The translations under genes were made by a program, and so were the position numbers. DNA of 37,740 bases. Origin: Spirochaetales bacterium (GTDB lineage: Bacteria > Spirochaetota > Spirochaetia > DSM-2461). Where the stretch lies: assembly GCA_003247135.1 (NCBI GenBank), contig QKAW01000003.1, positions 1 through 37,740 of the forward strand, written 5' to 3'. Under the pieces are notes generated by a model, which did not search any database, was not told where the DNA came from, and saw only the letters and a list, made by a program, of their open reading frames with translations. Of this stretch, positions 7,624 through 15,671 are shown piece by piece. Within the stretch, counting starts at the first letter, position 1, and each line of letters opens with the position of its first letter.

Positions 7624-9333
7624 ATGAAAATAATAACAGATGTTGTTTCTGATATATTAATTTGTGCAGTTGATAAAACCTTTAATAACACAATCGATCA
7701 CAGTGACATAACAATACAATTCACTAAAGAGATAAATCTTGGCCACTTCCAAACTAATATTGCATTAATTTCATCAAAAAAATTAAGTAAAAATCCAAAA
7801 GAAATAGCAACTCAAATTGTTTCTAATATTGAAATAGGGGAGATTATAAGTAAAGCAGAAATTGCTGGTCCCGGATTTATAAACTTTACACTAAATTCAA
7901 ACTGGTTATATAGTTACCTACATAAATTTAATCCACTAGAGTGGAATTATGATCTTGAAATAGAAAAGGGTACAACGGTTATTGACTATTCCTCACCTAA
8001 CATTGCTAAAAGAATGCACATAGCTCATTTAAGAAGTACAATTATTGGTGAATCAATAAAAAGAATGTATAAATTTATGAAGCGTGAAGTTATTGCAGAC
8101 AACCACCTGGGAGATTGGGGAACACAGTTTGGAAAGCTTATTGTTGGTTACAATAACTGGCTCGATAAAGATGCTTATCAAACGGATCCTTTAGCAGAGT
8201 TGGAAAGAATTTATGTAAAATTCGAGCAGGAATCTGCAGAAAATGAGTCTTTACTACCCGAAGCCAGAACTGAACTTAAAAAACTTCAGGATGGAGATCC
8301 AGTAAATACAAATCTCTGGAAGGAATTTGTCAACACTTCAATTGCAGAGTATAACAAGCTATACAATCGTCTGGGTGTAGAATTTGATACCTACTGGGGG
8401 GAATCTTACTATGAAGACTCTATGCCCTCAGTAATAGAAGAACTGATTAACAAAAATATAGCCAAAGAGAGCCAGGGGGCATTAATTGTCGAATTTGATG
8501 AAAGTGAACACCTACATCCATGTCTTATAAGAAAATCTGATGGAGCAACACTTTATGCCACCTCGGATTTAGCATGTATCAAGAAAAAAATGGAAACTTA
8601 CAATCTGAATAAACTTATATATGTTACTGATGACAGACAGAGTGATCATTTTAAACAGTTTTTTAAAGTGTCAGAAATGTTAGGATGGAGTGTAAATAAT
8701 ATCCACGTAACCTTTGGATTAATGAAGTTCGCAGATTCTCACTTTAGTAGCAGAAAAGGTAATGTTATCAGACTGGAAACTCTTTTAGATGAAGCAGAGA
8801 GCAGAGCTTTAAAAATTGTAGAAGAGAAAAATCCTGACCTGTCAGATAGTGAAAAGAGAGAAATTGCAAGAGTTGTTGGTATCGGTGCTGTAAAATACTC
8901 AGACCTAAGCCAGAATAGAAGTAGTACGATTATATTTGATTGGGATAAAAACCTCAGTTTTGATGGTAATACATCACCATATTTACAGTATGTTTATGCT
9001 AGAATTCAATCGATTTTAAGAAAAGCAGATTATAAGTTTAATGACCAAGAAAGTAGTCTTGAATATGAGTCCGAAATTGAACAGAAATTAATATTACAGT
9101 TAACAAAATTCCACAGTATAATAGTTAAAGCTGCTGAAACATGTAAACCGAATGTAATTGCAGATTATGTCTTCGAATTAGCTCAAATGTTTAATACATT
9201 CTATAACGCAATAAATATTATTAAATCTGAAGATCAACAAAAAGTATCCAGACTGATTTTAATTGATAAAATTGCAATGACAATTAAATCTGGACTAAAT
9301 CTTCTTGGTATTGAAGTATTAGATAGAATGTAG
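7624..9333 (+). CDS. argS: Arginyl-tRNA synthetase
   Basis: Class I aminoacyl-tRNA synthetase charging tRNA-Arg, 569 residues, a normal length. In order: the N-terminal Add-1 domain (1-95, with GHFQTNIALISSKKL and GPGFINFTL), the catalytic domain with SSPNIAKRMHIAHLRST (HIGH-equivalent HIAH at 132-135), DNHLGDWGTQFGKL, a KMSKS-equivalent SSRKGN around residue 377, and the DALR anticodon domain ending LLGIEVLDRM. The second HIGH position is Ala where Gly is usual. A GGAG Shine-Dalgarno supports the start. It is convergent with nadE, and the stop codon lies in a perfect hairpin. Confidence 0.96.
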   Translation: MKIITDVVSDILICAVDKTFNNTIDHSDITIQFTKEINLGHFQTNIALISSKKLSKNPKEIATQIVSNIEIGEIISKAEIAGPGFINFTLNSNWLYSYLHKFNPLEWNYDLEIEKGTTVIDYSSPNIAKRMHIAHLRSTIIGESIKRMYKFMKREVIADNHLGDWGTQFGKLIVGYNNWLDKDAYQTDPLAELERIYVKFEQESAENESLLPEARTELKKLQDGDPVNTNLWKEFVNTSIAEYNKLYNRLGVEFDTYWGESYYEDSMPSVIEELINKNIAKESQGALIVEFDESEHLHPCLIRKSDGATLYATSDLACIKKKMETYNLNKLIYVTDDRQSDHFKQFFKVSEMLGWSVNNIHVTFGLMKFADSHFSSRKGNVIRLETLLDEAESRALKIVEEKNPDLSDSEKREIARVVGIGAVKYSDLSQNRSSTIIFDWDKNLSFDGNTSPYLQYVYARIQSILRKADYKFNDQESSLEYESEIEQKLILQLTKFHSIIVKAAETCKPNVIADYVFELAQMFNTFYNAINIIKSEDQQKVSRLILIDKIAMTIKSGLNLLGIEVLDRM

Positions 9334-9362
9334 ATAGAAGCGACTATGATCGCTTCTATCTA
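9331..9362. terminator. Perfect inverted repeat joining the ends of argS and nadE
   Basis: 13-bp perfect arms (9331-9343 and 9350-9362) with a 6-base loop. The left arm begins with the argS TAG and the right arm holds the nadE TAG on the other strand, so both stops lie in the stem. There is no T tract on either side. It may serve as a bidirectional terminator or 3'-end stabiliser. Confidence 0.65.
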
Positions 9363-11000
9363 AACTTCAGTTAAACTTCTGGCAATAGGAATACGTCTAC
9401 CATTACCAAAGGCTTTCTTTGAAACTTTTAATACAGGAGGAACCTGGTTCCTCTTAAATTCAACTCGGGCAGTAAGTCTTAAAACAAATTTTACAGTTTC
9501 TTCATCAAATCCTTCCTGAACAATCTCTTCTAAAGATTTATTATGAACAATATAGAGGTCCAGAATTCCATCAAGAATATCATAGGGAGGTAAACTATCC
9601 TCATCCTTCTGATTTGGTCTTAATTCCGCACTAGGCGGCTTTTCAAGTATATTTAAAGGTATTATCTCCTTCTCTCGATTAATATAATAACATAATTCAA
9701 AAACTTCAGTTTTAAACAAATCTCCAATAACCGACAAACCACCAGCCATATCACCGTAAAGAGTACAATATCCGGTAGAGAGTTCAGACTTATTGCCTGT
9801 TGTTAATACCATTCCACCAAATTTATTTGAGTATGCCATTAAAAGAGTTCCTCTAATTCTAGCTTGAATATTCTCTTCTGCAACATTCTCTTTAGTTCCT
9901 TTAAAATAAGGTTCCAGTGTACTTAAAAAAGTTTCAAACATTGGCTCTATCGCAATCTCATCATAGGATATATTTAAGTTTTCAGCTAACTGTCTTGCAT
10001 CGGTTTTACTCCCTTCAGATGAATATCTTGAAGGCATGGCAAAAGTACTCACATTTTCAGCCCCTAAAGCTTTTACAGCTAAAGTAGCAACCAATGCGGA
10101 ATCAATCCCACCAGATGATCCTATTACAACTTTGGAAATTCCGCATTTATGCACATACTCCTTAATTCCTAAAGATAGTGCTAATTCAATTTCATGATAT
10201 TTGTGGTAGGATGGTTCATCTAAAACAGTTTTAGAAAATGCATCAAAAACCAGTAATTCACTTTCAAATCCTTTAGCTACAGCTATTAGATCAGAATCTT
10301 TATTCATAGCGAAGGAATTACCATCAAATATTAAATTATCATTTGCCCCAACCATGTTAACATATAAAACAGAACAAGAACCTTTTTTACAAATATCCTT
10401 TACAATCTCTATTCTTGTCAGAATCTTTCCAGAATAAAATGGAGATGCGGAGGGTACAATAATAAGATCCGGATTTTGAGCCAAAATCTCATCAACCGGA
10501 TTTTCAGGGTACTCCTTATCGCTAAATTCTCCATGATTCCACCATATATCTTCGCAAATAGCGAGACCAATTTTTACACCATGTAACTTAAACAGAGATC
10601 TTTCAGAACTTGGTTCAAAATATCTTGCTTCATCAAAAACATCATAGGTAGGTAGCAATGTCTTGTCCTGGGAAAAAATAATTCTATTTTCAAATATTAC
10701 AACTGCTCTGTTAACCAGTCTTTTTCCATTTGATTTTTTATTGTAATCAACATAACCAACACAAACAGCTATGTTCGGATCCAAGTTTTCAATCAACCAG
10801 TTTAATGATTCAATATTTTTATCCACAAATGAGTTATAATTAACTAGATCCATTGGAGGATACCCGGAAATTGACATTTCAGGAAAAACAACAAGAGAAA
10901 CCCCTAAATCAAGAGCTTTTTTAGACTCTTCAAGAATCAATAAAGCATTATTTTTAAAGTCACCAATCTTTGAATTTATCTGACCTGCTGCAATTTTCAT
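9360..11000 (-). CDS. nadE: Glutamine-dependent NAD+ synthetase
   Basis: Final step of NAD synthesis: nicotinate adenine dinucleotide amidation with glutamine and ATP. Length is 546 residues. The N-terminal nitrilase-type glutaminase domain (1-260) carries its triad: Glu41 in VVFPEMSISGYPPMDL, Lys113 in DKTLLPTYDVFDE and Cys149 in AICEDIWWN. The C-terminal synthetase (265-546) has the PP-loop SGGIDS (296-301), followed by TGNKSELSTGYCTLYGDMAGG and the LRPNQKDEDSLPPY loop. AAGGAG precedes the ATG. It diverges from the symporter gene across a 79-base AT-rich gap and converges on argS. Confidence 0.96.
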   Translation of the reverse strand: MKIAAGQINSKIGDFKNNALLILEESKKALDLGVSLVVFPEMSISGYPPMDLVNYNSFVDKNIESLNWLIENLDPNIAVCVGYVDYNKKSNGKRLVNRAVVIFENRIIFSQDKTLLPTYDVFDEARYFEPSSERSLFKLHGVKIGLAICEDIWWNHGEFSDKEYPENPVDEILAQNPDLIIVPSASPFYSGKILTRIEIVKDICKKGSCSVLYVNMVGANDNLIFDGNSFAMNKDSDLIAVAKGFESELLVFDAFSKTVLDEPSYHKYHEIELALSLGIKEYVHKCGISKVVIGSSGGIDSALVATLAVKALGAENVSTFAMPSRYSSEGSKTDARQLAENLNISYDEIAIEPMFETFLSTLEPYFKGTKENVAEENIQARIRGTLLMAYSNKFGGMVLTTGNKSELSTGYCTLYGDMAGGLSVIGDLFKTEVFELCYYINREKEIIPLNILEKPPSAELRPNQKDEDSLPPYDILDGILDLYIVHNKSLEEIVQEGFDEETVKFVLRLTARVEFKRNQVPPVLKVSKKAFGNGRRIPIARSLTEV

Positions 11001-11079
11001 TTCATCTCCTTATAGTAAAAATATACTATATCAAATAAAAAAATAATATGATAATCTTGTATTTTAAAAGGAGAAATTA

Positions 11080-12297
11080 ATGAAAACATCTGTTCAGGTT
11101 CTGCTAGGTATAATAGCCGGGACTGTTTTAGCTCTACTGTTACCCATTAATAGTATCGTATTACAGATAATAAACGAAACATCTACAACTATAATATCAA
11201 TGGGTCGCTATATAATTTTACCTCTACTTTTCTTTTCAATGATGGTATCAGTGTCTCAGTTGCAAAGGAGTAAACTTCTTGCAAAAAATACTTTCAAGTT
11301 AATTGGAATTACATCCATGTTTACTCTGTCTATGGTAATAGTTGGAGTCATTTCTGTTTTAATTTATTCTTCCGGTCAAATTCCCGTTGTAATAGATGGA
11401 ATTCAGAATATTAATATTCCAAGTTTCAAAGATATTGTTGCACTATCTTTTCCTAATAATATTTTTTCTATTTTTCAAGGTGAATTCAGTAGCCAGAATA
11501 ATCAATTTATACCGTTTTTTATTTTAGCATTAATTCTTGGAATCTTTTTTACTAGATGCAGCAGAGAGGAAGTTGAACCAACTTATAATCTGGTAGACTC
11601 ATTATCAAGAATATTTTTTAAAATAAACCAGTATTTCTATAATTTATCATTCCTTTGGTCTCTACTACTAACAGCATCTTATATTACAAAAATCAGGAAT
11701 ATTCTTGATCTTTCTATATTTCTACCATTAATAATAATGTTAATAATCATAAGTTCTATAATAATTTTCGTCTTTTTTCCTGTCATATTCTTTTTTACAA
11801 GCGGTAAGAAGAATCCTTTTAAATATATTTTTCTTGAAATACCTTCACTTATGACAGCTATTTTAAGTGGTGATCTATTTTTTACCGGAACAGCCATAAC
11901 ACTTGGCCAGAAGAAAGATTTTAAGATTAAAAGAACATACTCTGGATTTAATATTCCGTTTTTAACACTATTTTCAAAGGGAGGTACAGCTTTTGTCTCT
12001 GTTATAACTTTTGTTGTTATATTAAAGTCATATTCAAGTTTGGACATAACTGCATCTCAGATTTTATGGGTAAGTGTTTTTTCTTTTATTATATCCTTTT
12101 GTCTGCCAACAAAAACAATTGGGAGCAGTATTTCATCCCTGTATATATTGTGTTCACTATATGGGTATGGAGGAATGGAAGATAGCTTTATAATTTTATC
12201 TCCAGCCTTTCCAATAATTGCATCAATAGCTACACTACTTAACACTGCTTCGATAATATTAATTAATACTATTATGGATCCTGAAAGAAATAATTAA
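11080..12297 (+). CDS. Dicarboxylate/amino acid:cation symporter (DAACS/SDF family)
   Basis: Inner-membrane secondary transporter, 405 residues with eight or more hydrophobic segments. SDF-family hallmarks are the GRYIILPLLFFSMMVSV segment near residue 45 and the two hairpin-like regions SGDLFFTGTAITLG and FCLPTKTIGSSISSLY, along with a STLPVT-like position that here reads differently. It probably takes up glutamate, aspartate, serine or a C4-dicarboxylate with Na+ or H+; the substrate is not readable. AAAGGAG precedes the ATG. The stop abuts the stop of the next, opposing gene with no bases between. Confidence 0.8.
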   Translation: MKTSVQVLLGIIAGTVLALLLPINSIVLQIINETSTTIISMGRYIILPLLFFSMMVSVSQLQRSKLLAKNTFKLIGITSMFTLSMVIVGVISVLIYSSGQIPVVIDGIQNINIPSFKDIVALSFPNNIFSIFQGEFSSQNNQFIPFFILALILGIFFTRCSREEVEPTYNLVDSLSRIFFKINQYFYNLSFLWSLLLTASYITKIRNILDLSIFLPLIIMLIIISSIIIFVFFPVIFFFTSGKKNPFKYIFLEIPSLMTAILSGDLFFTGTAITLGQKKDFKIKRTYSGFNIPFLTLFSKGGTAFVSVITFVVILKSYSSLDITASQILWVSVFSFIISFCLPTKTIGSSISSLYILCSLYGYGGMEDSFIILSPAFPIIASIATLLNTASIILINTIMDPERNN

Positions 12298-12894
12298 CTA
12301 TAAATGCCACAACAAACCTGTTGTGGCTCCAATAATCCACTGATTATCTCTAAATGTAAAATTTCGATAATTGACTGATAAAAAAAATTGTGTATTTTCG
12401 CTAAGAGGAGGTTTTATTAAAGCAAATAACTGGCCTTCCCAGAACAAATAACGCAATTCTGAGTAAAACCAGTTTATTGAACTATCTAAATCCAGAATTC
12501 CTTCAATCTCCTTATCAACTTTAACAATTACAGGAAGCCGAACGCCACCGCCTAAAGAAAGTCCTATAGTAAAACTATCTGTAAAAGAGATTGCAATACC
12601 AGGATATGCAAAGATATCAAACTCAAGGGTATAAAAACCTGAATATACATCATTAAACACTGGAGTATTATTTTCAATTCTGTAGTTAGCTTCAGTAAGA
12701 CCAAATCCACTACGGATATTAAATAGAGATATAGAAATACTATTAAAAACTACAGGTCGTTGCTGTATTGGAGATGGGGCGCTGTTAAATATCGGATTAT
12801 TATAATAATCAAGTGACAGAGCAACTCCCAATGTTTGAGAGTTGCAATACGAAGTTATAATAACCGCAAAAAATAAGCTTATAAATAATCTCAT
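12298..12894 (-). CDS. Exported protein, probable outer-membrane beta-barrel
   Basis: I do not recognise the family. The 198 residues begin with a signal peptide (MRLFISLFFAVIITSYCNSQ; a Cys at 17 could be a poor lipobox) followed by alternating polar and aromatic stretches such as FYTLEFDIFAYPGIAISF, SFTIGLSLGGGVRLP and SELRYLFWEGQLFALI. It ends GATTGLLWHL. This is the look of a small beta-barrel or OmpW-like outer-membrane protein. No Shine-Dalgarno is present; a TATTAT at 12901-12906 lies 6 bases before the ATG. It sits 22 bases downstream of another exported protein. Confidence 0.6.
   Translation of the reverse strand: MRLFISLFFAVIITSYCNSQTLGVALSLDYYNNPIFNSAPSPIQQRPVVFNSISISLFNIRSGFGLTEANYRIENNTPVFNDVYSGFYTLEFDIFAYPGIAISFTDSFTIGLSLGGGVRLPVIVKVDKEIEGILDLDSSINWFYSELRYLFWEGQLFALIKPPLSENTQFFLSVNYRNFTFRDNQWIIGATTGLLWHL
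12306..12327. terminator. Hairpin at a convergent junction
   Basis: Perfect 8-bp arms (GCCACAAC 12306-12313 / GTTGTGGC 12320-12327) with a 6-base loop, 9 bases beyond the abutting stop codons of the symporter and the 198-residue protein. It lies inside the C-terminal codons of the latter. There is no T run for the forward strand; the reverse strand continues ATTTATAG. Confidence 0.5.
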
Positions 12895-12900
12895 AATTTT

Positions 12901-12906
12901 ATAATA
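12901..12906 (-). promoter_or_regulatory. Possible -10 element (leaderless geometry)
   Basis: On the reverse strand TATTAT ends 6 bases before the ATG at 12894, with no ribosome site between. A -35 match is poor (TTAGCT, 18-base spacing). It would give the 198-residue protein its own start apart from the upstream gene. Confidence 0.3.
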
Positions 12907-12916
12907 GTATCTATTT

Positions 12917-13600
12917 TTATTTTAAGCTAATAGTTTCAACCATATATCTAACATTTACACTATCTTTATCCCGAATATATTTTGATACAACGACAACTAT
13001 ATTATTATCAACAGAAGAGTGTAAAATTCTTTCAATTTTATAGTCAGCAACATCTTTTCGTTCATAAGATGGATTACCAATTAGGTAAGTTTTTACTTTT
13101 CCTGATTTTTCAGTAGTTTTTAAATTTATGCTGAATGATGAATATATATCTGTGCCTGCTTCTCTCTTATTTTTTATCAGCTCAAAATTATACGAAGTAC
13201 CAGTTTGAAAATCTCTAAAATCCAATGAATCTACATTATCATTATCATTGATTCTTACATATAAAGGTCTACCCTGCTCCAGAAAATCAATATTATAGCT
13301 TGATATTTTCTTGCTGCCTTCATTAAGTAATTTAAGTAGTCCACCTAATGCAGATTCTCCCGGTTCGATTACTGTTTTGTATTCTCCGGTAAAGACACCA
13401 CCACTAACAAATGAGTTGTTTTTTACATCAACAAGCCACATATTAGCATATGCTTTTTGAAAGTCAGAAGCAATTCCGTACTCACCAAATAAAAAATACT
13501 TTCCATTGCTTGAAAAACCAAGGTTAACAAAATTAGAAACATCTCCAGCAAAAAGAACCGTTGTAATAAATATAAATAAAATAATAGAAAGTTTTTTCAT
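12917..13600 (-). CDS. Secreted protein resembling the DUF2259 family
   Basis: The 227 residues begin with a clear signal peptide (MKKLSIILFIFITTVLFAGD; cleavage likely after Ala-Gly). Early residues NFVNLGFSSNGKYFLFGEYG, then an ANMWLVDVKNNSFVSGGVFTG stretch, resemble the DUF2259 'predicted secreted protein' family, which I associate with spirochaetes. That match is from memory and was not searched. Function is unknown. AAGGAG supports the start. It diverges from the orphan membrane protein gene across a 94-base gap holding a putative operator pair. Confidence 0.55.
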   Translation of the reverse strand: MKKLSIILFIFITTVLFAGDVSNFVNLGFSSNGKYFLFGEYGIASDFQKAYANMWLVDVKNNSFVSGGVFTGEYKTVIEPGESALGGLLKLLNEGSKKISSYNIDFLEQGRPLYVRINDNDNVDSLDFRDFQTGTSYNFELIKNKREAGTDIYSSFSINLKTTEKSGKVKTYLIGNPSYERKDVADYKIERILHSSVDNNIVVVVSKYIRDKDSVNVRYMVETISLK

Positions 13601-13663
13601 AATAACTCCTTAGTACAAATATCGAACTTTTTTTTTATATAATAAATTAATTTTTTTATTTTT

Positions 13664-13695
13664 TAACCTTGGTTATAGTATATAATAACCTGGTA
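13664..13695 (+). promoter_or_regulatory. TATAAT promoter element flanked by two TAACC/GGT palindromes
   Basis: A TATAAT at 13681-13686 lies 8 bases before the ATG at 13695, with no ribosome site. Site 1 at 13664-13675 is TAACC-TT-GGTTA. Site 2 at 13686-13695 is TAACC-T-GGTA. Their starts are 22 bases apart, about two helical turns, and site 2 overlaps the -10 and start codon. This is an operator-like arrangement between divergent genes. No regulator gene is adjacent. Confidence 0.4.
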
Positions 13696-14441
13696 TGACG
13701 TTAAAAACTAAAAATCTTACTCTAAAATTTTCATCAGCATTAATTTTTCTATTTAATACATTTTTATTGTTTGCTTTTGTATATTTTCCACAAATTAACA
13801 ATGGAAATCAGGTTTCATTATTCATTATTTCAATAAATGTGACAATAATATCATTCTTCGTATATCTCTATTTCAAGAAAAGTGTGCCATCAGAAATTAT
13901 CCTTTTTACAATATTTATTCTCTCTCTTTCTATGCAAAGTGTACGAATTGTTAGTTCTTTTACAAAATATGAGACTTTTGCAATATCTATATTTATTGGA
14001 AGAGTATCAATATTTTTTAAATATTTAGGACTTTTATCTTTATTGGGAGCATCACTCTTTACTTTTAGCATTAAAAAGCAAAAAGTTGGTAGCTGGTTAT
14101 TATTAACTCTGTTTGTCTCTATAATAATTGCAGCAATTATTCATTTTAATACTGGTCAGTTTGAAAATATACTTCTTCCAAGAGTAATCTTTAAAATGCA
14201 AGAGTTGGTTATCTCAATTTCCACAATCTTACTAACTGTTATAACTTTTATTAAAAGTGGTTATGATACCAAAAATAAAGACTACATCATTCTAGGAATT
14301 TCATCACTTCTATTATCAATATCAATCCTTCTAACCTTTGTTAATCTATCAACAAATGTTTTGATAATAATTATATTATTACTAAATTCCGGTTCGATTC
14401 TTTATTTAAAAAGTTTGCATAATATAACTTTATGGAGTTAA
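13695..14441 (+). CDS. Multi-pass membrane protein of unknown function
   Basis: A 248-residue, strongly hydrophobic protein. About seven or eight membrane helices are visible, starting with SALIFLFNTFLLFAFVYF and ending with VLIIIILLLNSGSILYL just before the C-terminus. Loops are short and basic. The layout is like the membrane sensor half of a histidine kinase or GGDEF protein, but there is no output domain: the frame stops twelve residues after the last helix. I do not recognise the family. It has no Shine-Dalgarno. Its last 12 bases overlap the end of the opposing gene. Confidence 0.65.
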   Translation: MTLKTKNLTLKFSSALIFLFNTFLLFAFVYFPQINNGNQVSLFIISINVTIISFFVYLYFKKSVPSEIILFTIFILSLSMQSVRIVSSFTKYETFAISIFIGRVSIFFKYLGLLSLLGASLFTFSIKKQKVGSWLLLTLFVSIIIAAIIHFNTGQFENILLPRVIFKMQELVISISTILLTVITFIKSGYDTKNKDYIILGISSLLLSISILLTFVNLSTNVLIIIILLLNSGSILYLKSLHNITLWS

Positions 14442-15035
14442 TGTAACAACAATAGCAACTGTTACAGGAATTAATAAGTTATCAACATCCTTTGCAGGTA
14501 CAAGTTCAATAATAGAGCCAGCAATAGCAGCCATTAATGATTTTGAAAAAGACCCTGTAACACCATAAGTTGTTGATAAAATCATAGTAAAACAAGTAAA
14601 GAAACCTGTATAGGATTTACCTTTTGTATATGGAATCTTCTTATAGCCCCAAAGTTTTCCAGTAATACTTGATAGTCCATCACCAAAAGCCAGTGCATAT
14701 ATTCCGCAAGTGGCTGCTACAGGGCTAAATATTGAAAGAGAAAGTATTGCTCCTATTGCCAAAGTTACTGGGCCAAGGGTAATCCCTTTGTCCCTATCCC
14801 TGGCGGCAATTTCAGAAACAGATGAAATCATACTGAATACAATAATCCCATTATTTCTTAATATTTCATTTAAAATATAAAAAATTGTTCCGACTATTAA
14901 CAATAGAATAGTAAAATTCTTGTTTAAGCTAGAAAGGGTTGGAATTAAGGCTATTGTCATATGTATTCCTTTTCTAACAAACTCTTTCTGCATTGTGGTG
15001 TATTTATATGTTATTAAATTTTCTCTTTTTTCCAT
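14430..15035 (-). CDS. Dolichol/polyprenol/diacylglycerol kinase-type (CTP-transferase-like) membrane enzyme
   Basis: A 201-residue integral membrane protein of the SEC59/VTE5/phosphatidate-cytidylyltransferase-related group. Hallmarks are RKGIHMTIALIPTLSS near the N-terminus, the Ser/Arg/Asp-rich RDRDKGITLGPVTL, and GDGLSSITGKLWGYKKIPYTKGKSYTGF, which corresponds to the conserved GD...A...G...GK.......K...GS motif. It probably phosphorylates a lipid alcohol with CTP or ATP; the substrate is unknown. No Shine-Dalgarno is found before the first ATG. A second in-frame ATG at codon 15 (position 14993), MQKEFVRKGIH, fits the usual family start better. It overlaps the opposing gene by 12 bases. 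Confidence 0.72.
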   Translation of the reverse strand: MEKRENLITYKYTTMQKEFVRKGIHMTIALIPTLSSLNKNFTILLLIVGTIFYILNEILRNNGIIVFSMISSVSEIAARDRDKGITLGPVTLAIGAILSLSIFSPVAATCGIYALAFGDGLSSITGKLWGYKKIPYTKGKSYTGFFTCFTMILSTTYGVTGSFSKSLMAAIAGSIIELVPAKDVDNLLIPVTVAIVVTLTP

Positions 15036-15121
15036 ATAAATATGTTTGCAATTTCTATGCCAAGCCTAAAAAGCTGTAAAACACCTATTTAGCACACTTT
15101 AAGTCAAATTAATTGATTTAT

Positions 15122-15141
15122 GTGTATACTTTTTTATACAC
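15122..15141. other. Hairpin in the 123-base gap
   Basis: Perfect 7-bp arms (GTGTATA 15122-15128 / TATACAC 15135-15141) with a 6-base T-rich loop. It is the second of two consecutive hairpins downstream of the cNBD gene and could end the long reverse operon. It is too AT-rich to be sure. Confidence 0.4.
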
Positions 15142-15144
15142 TTT

Positions 15145-15168
15145 AAATTCATAAAATACTATGAATTT
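15145..15168. terminator. Hairpin over the stop codon of the cNBD gene
   Basis: Perfect 9-bp arms (AAATTCATA 15145-15153 / TATGAATTT 15160-15168) with a 6-base loop. The reverse-strand TAG at 15159-15161 lies in the loop and stem. No T tract follows on the reverse strand. Confidence 0.45.
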
Positions 15169-15671
15169 TTAATTTCATTAACAAGAGCATCGAAGATAGT
15201 TAACATATCATCATTAGTTTTTCTAAGTCTTGCTGCTACAGTCTTTAATATCTCCTTTGTTATGTGTAATCCTATGGTAGGATGTTCTTCACAAAAATCT
15301 TCAAAATCTTTCTTTGAAATTACTAAAAAATTGCATTTTGACTTAGTAATTACAGTAGCAGATCTCTCTCCTTCACTAACAATGGCAAGTTCACCAAAAA
15401 AGACATTATGTTCAGCAGTTAACTCGACTACTGTATATTCATCTCCACTCCGGGTTTTTTTTCTTATCTCTACTGTACCTTCGTAAACAATAAACATATC
15501 ATCGCCAAAAGAGCCTTCAGAAATAACTATAGAGTCATTTTCATACTCTTTTATTGAGCAAATACTATTTAATTTTTCCAAAGACTCCCTATTGTTTGCA
15601 AATGAACTGAATAGAGGAATTTTTGCTAGTTTATCAAGTCTTTCCGAATTTGACTTATTATTCTCTGTCAT
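15159..15671 (-). CDS. Stand-alone cyclic-nucleotide-binding domain protein
   Basis: 170 residues: one cNMP-binding beta-roll (about 15-135) and a C-terminal helix. The phosphate-binding cassette is intact, FFGELAIVSEGERSATV (91-107), with Glu94 for the ribose and Arg103 for the cyclic phosphate, so cAMP or cGMP binding is likely. There is no helix-turn-helix, so it is not a Crp-type transcription factor. Its start overlaps the end of the K+ channel gene by 14 bases and has a GAGG ribosome site. That suggests a role as a ligand-sensing subunit for the channel. It is the last gene of the operon. Confidence 0.85.
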   Translation of the reverse strand: MTENNKSNSERLDKLAKIPLFSSFANNRESLEKLNSICSIKEYENDSIVISEGSFGDDMFIVYEGTVEIRKKTRSGDEYTVVELTAEHNVFFGELAIVSEGERSATVITKSKCNFLVISKKDFEDFCEEHPTIGLHITKEILKTVAARLRKTNDDMLTIFDALVNEIKNS

